The position numbers and the translations under genes were made by a program. The notes under the pieces were generated by a model that was given only the letters and a program-made list of their open reading frames with translations, was not told the DNA's origin and ran no database searches. 25,856 nucleotides of DNA. Source: a virus. The stretch covers positions 1-25,856 of IMG/VR virus record IMGVR_UViG_3300033182_001262; one strand, given 5' to 3'. Of this stretch, positions 22,520 to 25,856 are shown piece by piece (within the stretch, counting starts at the first letter, position 1; each line of letters starts with the position of its first letter).

Positions 22520-24073
22520 ATGACAGTAGATACAGGACTCATAAAACGTCCGCACCAGGATCAATCCTTTACAAGAGACCAAATGATGGAATTGGCTCAG
22601 TGTATGGCTGACCCAAAATACTTTGCATTGAACTTTTGTTATATTCAGCATCCTACCAAAGGACGTATGAAGTTTGCTTTGTATGAGTATCAACATGAAT
22701 TGTTGGATACCTACAATGACTACAGATACAGTATCAGCTTGTTGCCACGACAAACAGGCAAGTCGACCTGTGCGGCTGCATACTTGCTTTGGTATGCAAT
22801 GTTTCAACCAGACAGTACTATTCTTATTGCTGCACACAAGTATTCAGGTGCACAGGAAATCATGCAGCGTATTAGATACATGTATGAAATGTGCCCAGAT
22901 CATATACGTGCAGGTGTAACAGCTTACAACAAAGGATCGTTGGAATTTGACAACGGATCACGTATTATTGCACAAGCAACTACAGAAAACACAGGACGTG
23001 GTTTGTCACTTACATTGGTGTACTTGGACGAATTTGCATTTGTGCCACCTAGAGTTGCACAGGAGTTCTGGACTTCACTATCACCAACATTGAGTACAGG
23101 TGGTAAATGTTTTATTACCAGTACGCCAAACCAAGACGACGATCAGTTTGCACGTATTTGGAAAGATGCTGAAAAGCGACTGGACGAATATGGCAATGAA
23201 ACAGATGTAGGCAAAAACGGATTTAGAAGTTTCCGTGTACACTGGAGCGATCATCCTGATAGAGATCAACAGTGGGCAGACAGCGAACGTAACAAAATTG
23301 GCGAAGAACGTTTTAGACGTGAACACGAATGTGAATTTATTGCGTTTGATGAAACATTGATCAACAGTTTGAAACTGCCAGACTTGGAAGGTGTAGATCC
23401 ATTGGAACGCATTGGACAAGTGCGTTGGTACACCAAACCACAGCGTGGCAGTACATTCATTGTAGGGCTTGATCCTAGCTTGGGTACTGGTGGCGACAAT
23501 GCAGCTATACAGGTGTACAGTTTGCCTAAACTAGAACAAGTAGCAGAATGGCAACACAACAAAACACCTATACAAGCACAAATAAGAATCATGCACAGTA
23601 TTATACAAGCATTAGATGAAGTACCAGATAGCGAAATATATTGGAGTGTGGAAAACAACACATTGGGCGAAGCAGCATTGGTAGCCATCAATGAAATGGG
23701 TGAAGACAATTTCGCTGGCACATTCCTTAGTGAACCCAAGCGTTCTGGCAATGCTAGACGATTTAGAAAAGGATTCAACACCACACACAAAACAAAAATT
23801 GCAGCCTGTGCAAAGTTCAAGCAGTGGGTAGAATCTGACAAGATGAAAATACGCAGCAAGAACTTGATACGTGAAGTCAAAACATTTGTAGCACGTGGCA
23901 ACAGCTATGCCGCCAAAGACGGTGAAACAGATGATCTTGTAATGGCAACAATGCTGTGTACACGCATGATTCAAAACGTTGTAAGATATGACGAGAACGC
24001 ATTCAGTATGATGAACGAATCTGATGGCAGTGATGACGAAGTAAGAATGCCAATGCCGATAGGTTTTATATAA
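22520..24073 (+). CDS. gp17: Large terminase subunit gp17-like (517 aa)
   Basis: The ATPase has a Walker A-like LLPRQTGKSTCAA (R77 to S82; K81 is the P-loop lysine) and Walker B LVYLDEFAFVPP (D170, catalytic E171), with ITSTPN as the coupling motif. The RNase H-like nuclease has VGLDPSLGTGGDNAAI (D318), SVENNTLGEAAL (E378) and GETDDLVMATML (D471/D472), equivalent to the T4 gp17 acidic triad. It cuts concatemers and pumps DNA into proheads. At 517 residues it is shorter than T4 gp17 (610). I use ATG 22520 (MTVDTGLIKRPHQD): it follows the upstream stop by 1 nt, whereas an upstream in-frame start at 22415 would overlap that gene by about 100 nt. A late promoter for the next gene overlaps its end. 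Confidence 0.95.
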   Translation: MTVDTGLIKRPHQDQSFTRDQMMELAQCMADPKYFALNFCYIQHPTKGRMKFALYEYQHELLDTYNDYRYSISLLPRQTGKSTCAAAYLLWYAMFQPDSTILIAAHKYSGAQEIMQRIRYMYEMCPDHIRAGVTAYNKGSLEFDNGSRIIAQATTENTGRGLSLTLVYLDEFAFVPPRVAQEFWTSLSPTLSTGGKCFITSTPNQDDDQFARIWKDAEKRLDEYGNETDVGKNGFRSFRVHWSDHPDRDQQWADSERNKIGEERFRREHECEFIAFDETLINSLKLPDLEGVDPLERIGQVRWYTKPQRGSTFIVGLDPSLGTGGDNAAIQVYSLPKLEQVAEWQHNKTPIQAQIRIMHSIIQALDEVPDSEIYWSVENNTLGEAALVAINEMGEDNFAGTFLSEPKRSGNARRFRKGFNTTHKTKIAACAKFKQWVESDKMKIRSKNLIREVKTFVARGNSYAAKDGETDDLVMATMLCTRMIQNVVRYDENAFSMMNESDGSDDEVRMPMPIGFI

Positions 24074-24076
24074 ATA
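24069..24076 (+). promoter_or_regulatory. Late promoter element abutting the 24082 gene (TATAAATA)
   Basis: Perfect TATAAATA across the gp17 stop. Its last base is 5 nt before the next ATG, so +1 is predicted on the A of that ATG. No Shine-Dalgarno is present within 15 nt of the start. Confidence 0.7.
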
Positions 24077-24081
24077 GTATT

Positions 24082-25407
24082 ATGGACAGTTCAAACATTG
24101 CAGAAAAGATTTTTGATTACGTAAAGGGACTGGGCGAGCATGTCGTCCTTTTCACAACCACTGGCGAAAGCACGTTGGATACAAACGATGCTAGACGCTT
24201 TTACTTGAAAGACAGTAAGATAATGATTCACTTGGATGACAGTGAAAGTCGTGAAGAACTGAAAGTGATGTTCGGCGGTGAAGTTTCGCCAAAGCAATAC
24301 GAACACATTTTCAAAGGTCTCAAAAACATTGCACACAAAAATCTCATCGAGTTTACACTAAAACGATTCAGCAAACAAATTGAACCAAAAGACTTTGCAT
24401 ATCAAGGAAGCGTAGCTATGAAACAAGAAACAAACGAAAGTTTTAGCAAGCCATACGGCAAAACTAAAACCAGTTACCAAGAGCTGAAGGACAGCAAAAT
24501 TATCATCAAGCATAAAAAAGCAGTCAACGAAGAAGTTCGCGGTAGTAGAAGTAGAAACATTCAAGCCATTTACTTAGAGAACAGCGCAGGTGAACGCTTC
24601 CAATATCCATATAATCACCTAGCTGGCGCACGTGCAATGCTACGTCATGTAAAAGAAGGCGGCAATCCATATGATGATTTTGGACAGCACATCATTGAAC
24701 AAAGCAAAGAACTTGGCGACCTTATGAAGTTTGAACGTTGGGTCAACGGTAACAAACTGCATGAAGGCAACGAAGAAGAAGTCGAATTGGTAAAAGAAGC
24801 AAAGACACGTATTCGCGAACACATCAAGCGTCTACAAACTGAAGCATACTACAAAGAGTGTTCATGCGAATACAAAGCAAAAAGCTTCACTGCAAGTCCT
24901 ACAAAAGTAAATAAGATGCGTGAACGTTTTACTGCTAAGAATTTTGACGAAGGACTAAACGATGCATTGGGTATTGTTACACGTCTAGTCGCTGAAAATC
25001 GTGCAGCAAAAGAAGCGCAAGATGATGTTGTACAATTGGTACAGTACATCAACAAAAACAAGAACATTGCGTTCCGTGGCGTAGAAGCAGATGACCCTGC
25101 AAATCCAGAAGCAGAAAATCAAAACAAATACGCAGGTCCGCAAGGTAAAACAGCAAAATTGGGTGCAATGGCTAGTTACCTAGCACAGCGCACAATGGAT
25201 GACACTGTCAGCAATCACCTAGCAAGGCTGGCTGACAATGTTCATATTATGAGCCCTAAATTTTTACTTGGGGTTGAAAAAGTGATTGACTTCTTGTACA
25301 AATCTGCTACAATGAAAAAAGAACAGGCAGTAGCAAGTTCAAGCGTAGCAGATCAAGCATATGAATCACTTGAAGAATCATTTGAAATTTTTGAACCAAA
25401 GTTCTAA
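24082..25407 (+). CDS. Uncharacterised protein downstream of gp17 (441 aa)
   Basis: It begins MDSSNIAEKIFDYVKGLGEH; a perfect late promoter ends 5 nt upstream. The protein is mixed charged. It has DSKIMIHLDDSESREELKVM, a lysine-rich stretch (DSKIIIKHKKAVNEE), then RNIQAIYLENSAGERFQYPY and NHLAGARAMLRHVKEGGNPY. A long helical, coiled-coil-prone region follows (residues about 235-330, EEEVELVKEAKTRIREHIKR). The C-terminus is alanine/glutamate rich and ends SFEIFEPKF. I have seen similar sequences in marine phages only as hypothetical proteins. No catalytic motif, signal peptide or membrane segment is visible. Late expression suggests a virion or assembly role. It is followed by a switch to a sigma70-like promoter for gp32. 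Confidence 0.75.
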   Translation: MDSSNIAEKIFDYVKGLGEHVVLFTTTGESTLDTNDARRFYLKDSKIMIHLDDSESREELKVMFGGEVSPKQYEHIFKGLKNIAHKNLIEFTLKRFSKQIEPKDFAYQGSVAMKQETNESFSKPYGKTKTSYQELKDSKIIIKHKKAVNEEVRGSRSRNIQAIYLENSAGERFQYPYNHLAGARAMLRHVKEGGNPYDDFGQHIIEQSKELGDLMKFERWVNGNKLHEGNEEEVELVKEAKTRIREHIKRLQTEAYYKECSCEYKAKSFTASPTKVNKMRERFTAKNFDEGLNDALGIVTRLVAENRAAKEAQDDVVQLVQYINKNKNIAFRGVEADDPANPEAENQNKYAGPQGKTAKLGAMASYLAQRTMDDTVSNHLARLADNVHIMSPKFLLGVEKVIDFLYKSATMKKEQAVASSSVADQAYESLEESFEIFEPKF

Positions 25408-25414
25408 ATTTCAC

Positions 25415-25444
25415 TTGACAAATATCGTTGTTTGGCTGTATACT
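25415..25444 (+). promoter_or_regulatory. Strong sigma70-like promoter for gp32
   Basis: TTGACA (25415-25420), 18 nt, TATACT (25439-25444). The leader of about 50 nt contains AGGAGA (25489-25494) and a CATAGG repeat (25475-25480 and 25486-25491). GTCAAGCAA at 25455-25463 also occurs in the palindrome at 6550. Confidence 0.8.
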
Positions 25445-25500
25445 AACACTTATAGTCAAGCAAATTGGCAAAACATAGGCATATACATAGGAGAAACATT

Positions 25501-25856
25501 ATGGCTTCATTGGCAGAAATTCGTGCAAAACTACTGGCACAGGAAAATAACAGCAGTTCGAGCAGCAGCTCAGGTGGTGGTGACAACGGAATCTTTCCGT
25601 TTTGGAACCTAGAAGAAAACAAATCAGCAACAGTACGATTCCTAAACGATGGCGATACGACGAACGATTTCTTTTGGAAAGAGCGTCAAATGATTCGTCT
25701 GGACTTTCCTGGTATCAAAGGACAAGCAGACAGTCGTCGTGTTACAGTAAACGTTCCGTGCATGGAAATGTGGGAACCAACTGGTTCATGTCCTGTACTG
25801 GCTGAAGTACGTCCTTGGTTCAAAGATCCTTCACTAGAAGATATGGGTCGTAAGTA
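25501..25856 (+). CDS. gp32: Single-stranded DNA-binding protein gp32-like, 3' truncated by the window edge
   Basis: It begins MASLAEIRAKLLAQENNSSS, matching the marine gp32 N-terminal cooperativity helix followed by a Ser/Gly linker. The OB-fold start follows: FPFWNLEENKSATVRFLNDG, NDFFWKERQMIRLDFPG, then VNVPCMEMWEPTGSCPVLAE and VRPWFKDPSLEDMGRK at the window end (118 codons seen). gp32 coats ssDNA in replication, recombination and repair. C87 and C97 have the C-x9-C spacing of two T4 zinc ligands, but the positions of the other two T4 ligands are not Cys/His (L100 where T4 has the last Cys). The zinc site therefore looks absent or altered. It is driven by a sigma70-like promoter with a clear Shine-Dalgarno (AGGAGA), in line with early/middle expression. 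Confidence 0.92.
   Translation, partial: MASLAEIRAKLLAQENNSSSSSSSGGGDNGIFPFWNLEENKSATVRFLNDGDTTNDFFWKERQMIRLDFPGIKGQADSRRVTVNVPCMEMWEPTGSCPVLAEVRPWFKDPSLEDMGRK

Noticed and set aside
23266-23901. Minus-strand open frame (211 codons) opposite gp17
   Set aside because: It lies entirely inside the well-conserved terminase nuclease domain, with no promoter or Shine-Dalgarno.

Overview
This window is a block of late (virion) genes from a T4-like marine myovirus. Identifiable genes include gp13, gp14 and gp15 (neck and tail completion), gp18 (tail sheath), gp19 plus a paralogue (tail tube), gp4 (head completion), gp16 and gp17 (terminase) and the 5' end of gp32 (ssDNA-binding protein). The gp13, gp15, gp16 and gp32 sequences look like the cyanophage/pelagiphage branch of T4-like phages rather than coliphage T4. 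No host or photosynthesis marker gene is present, so the host cannot be named. Calls rest on motifs and remembered family sequences; no search was run.

Layout. (1) 1-6542, plus strand: a tail-fibre locus with a 5'-truncated fibre gene, a short fibre protein, a very large fibre ending in a peptidase S74 self-cleaving chaperone domain, and a 76-residue accessory protein. (2) 6640-8960, plus: an unknown protein and two glycosyltransferase-like genes behind a sigma70-like promoter with a perfect palindrome on its -35 box. (3) 12725-8966, minus: an inverted operon of an unknown gene, gp14, a small membrane protein, gp15 and a Nudix hydrolase. (4) 12814-19661, plus: an unknown basic protein under a strong sigma70-like promoter, then gp13, gp18, gp19, a gp19 paralogue, gp4 and gp16. 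(5) 19680-22518, plus: four poorly characterised genes between the terminase subunits. They carry N-terminal peptides like T4 capsid-targeting sequences, and two also carry repeated LxxLAGI tails. (6) 22520-25856: gp17, an unknown 441-residue protein, and the start of gp32.

Regulation shows two promoter classes. One is TTGACA-N17/18-(TATACT or TAATAT), host sigma70-like, in front of the genes at 6640, 12814 and 25501. The other is the T4/cyanophage late element NATAAATA, seen upstream of the genes at 2019, 12725 (minus), 13992, 14824, 17409, 19680 and 24082, with a one-mismatch copy before 21457. At three of these genes the late element is spaced so that transcription should begin on the A of the ATG and no Shine-Dalgarno is present, which predicts leaderless late mRNAs. 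Before gp18, an inverted repeat pairs the Shine-Dalgarno with sequence upstream of the late start site, as in T4 genes whose read-through transcripts are translationally silenced. Terminators lie at 17296-17320 and 21410-21436, with a third at 8973-9025 inside the opposing Nudix gene.

The most promising undescribed biology is the gp16-gp17 interval: a candidate set of proteolytically matured, internally packaged head proteins, one with a nuclease-like D...ExK motif. Next come the leaderless/late-promoter architecture and a small beta module (GDxWxxT...YdG.xW) that recurs in the gp14, gp15 and gp18 homologues. No stretch over about 131 bases lacks a gene, and no tRNA, CRISPR array, insertion sequence or att site was seen.
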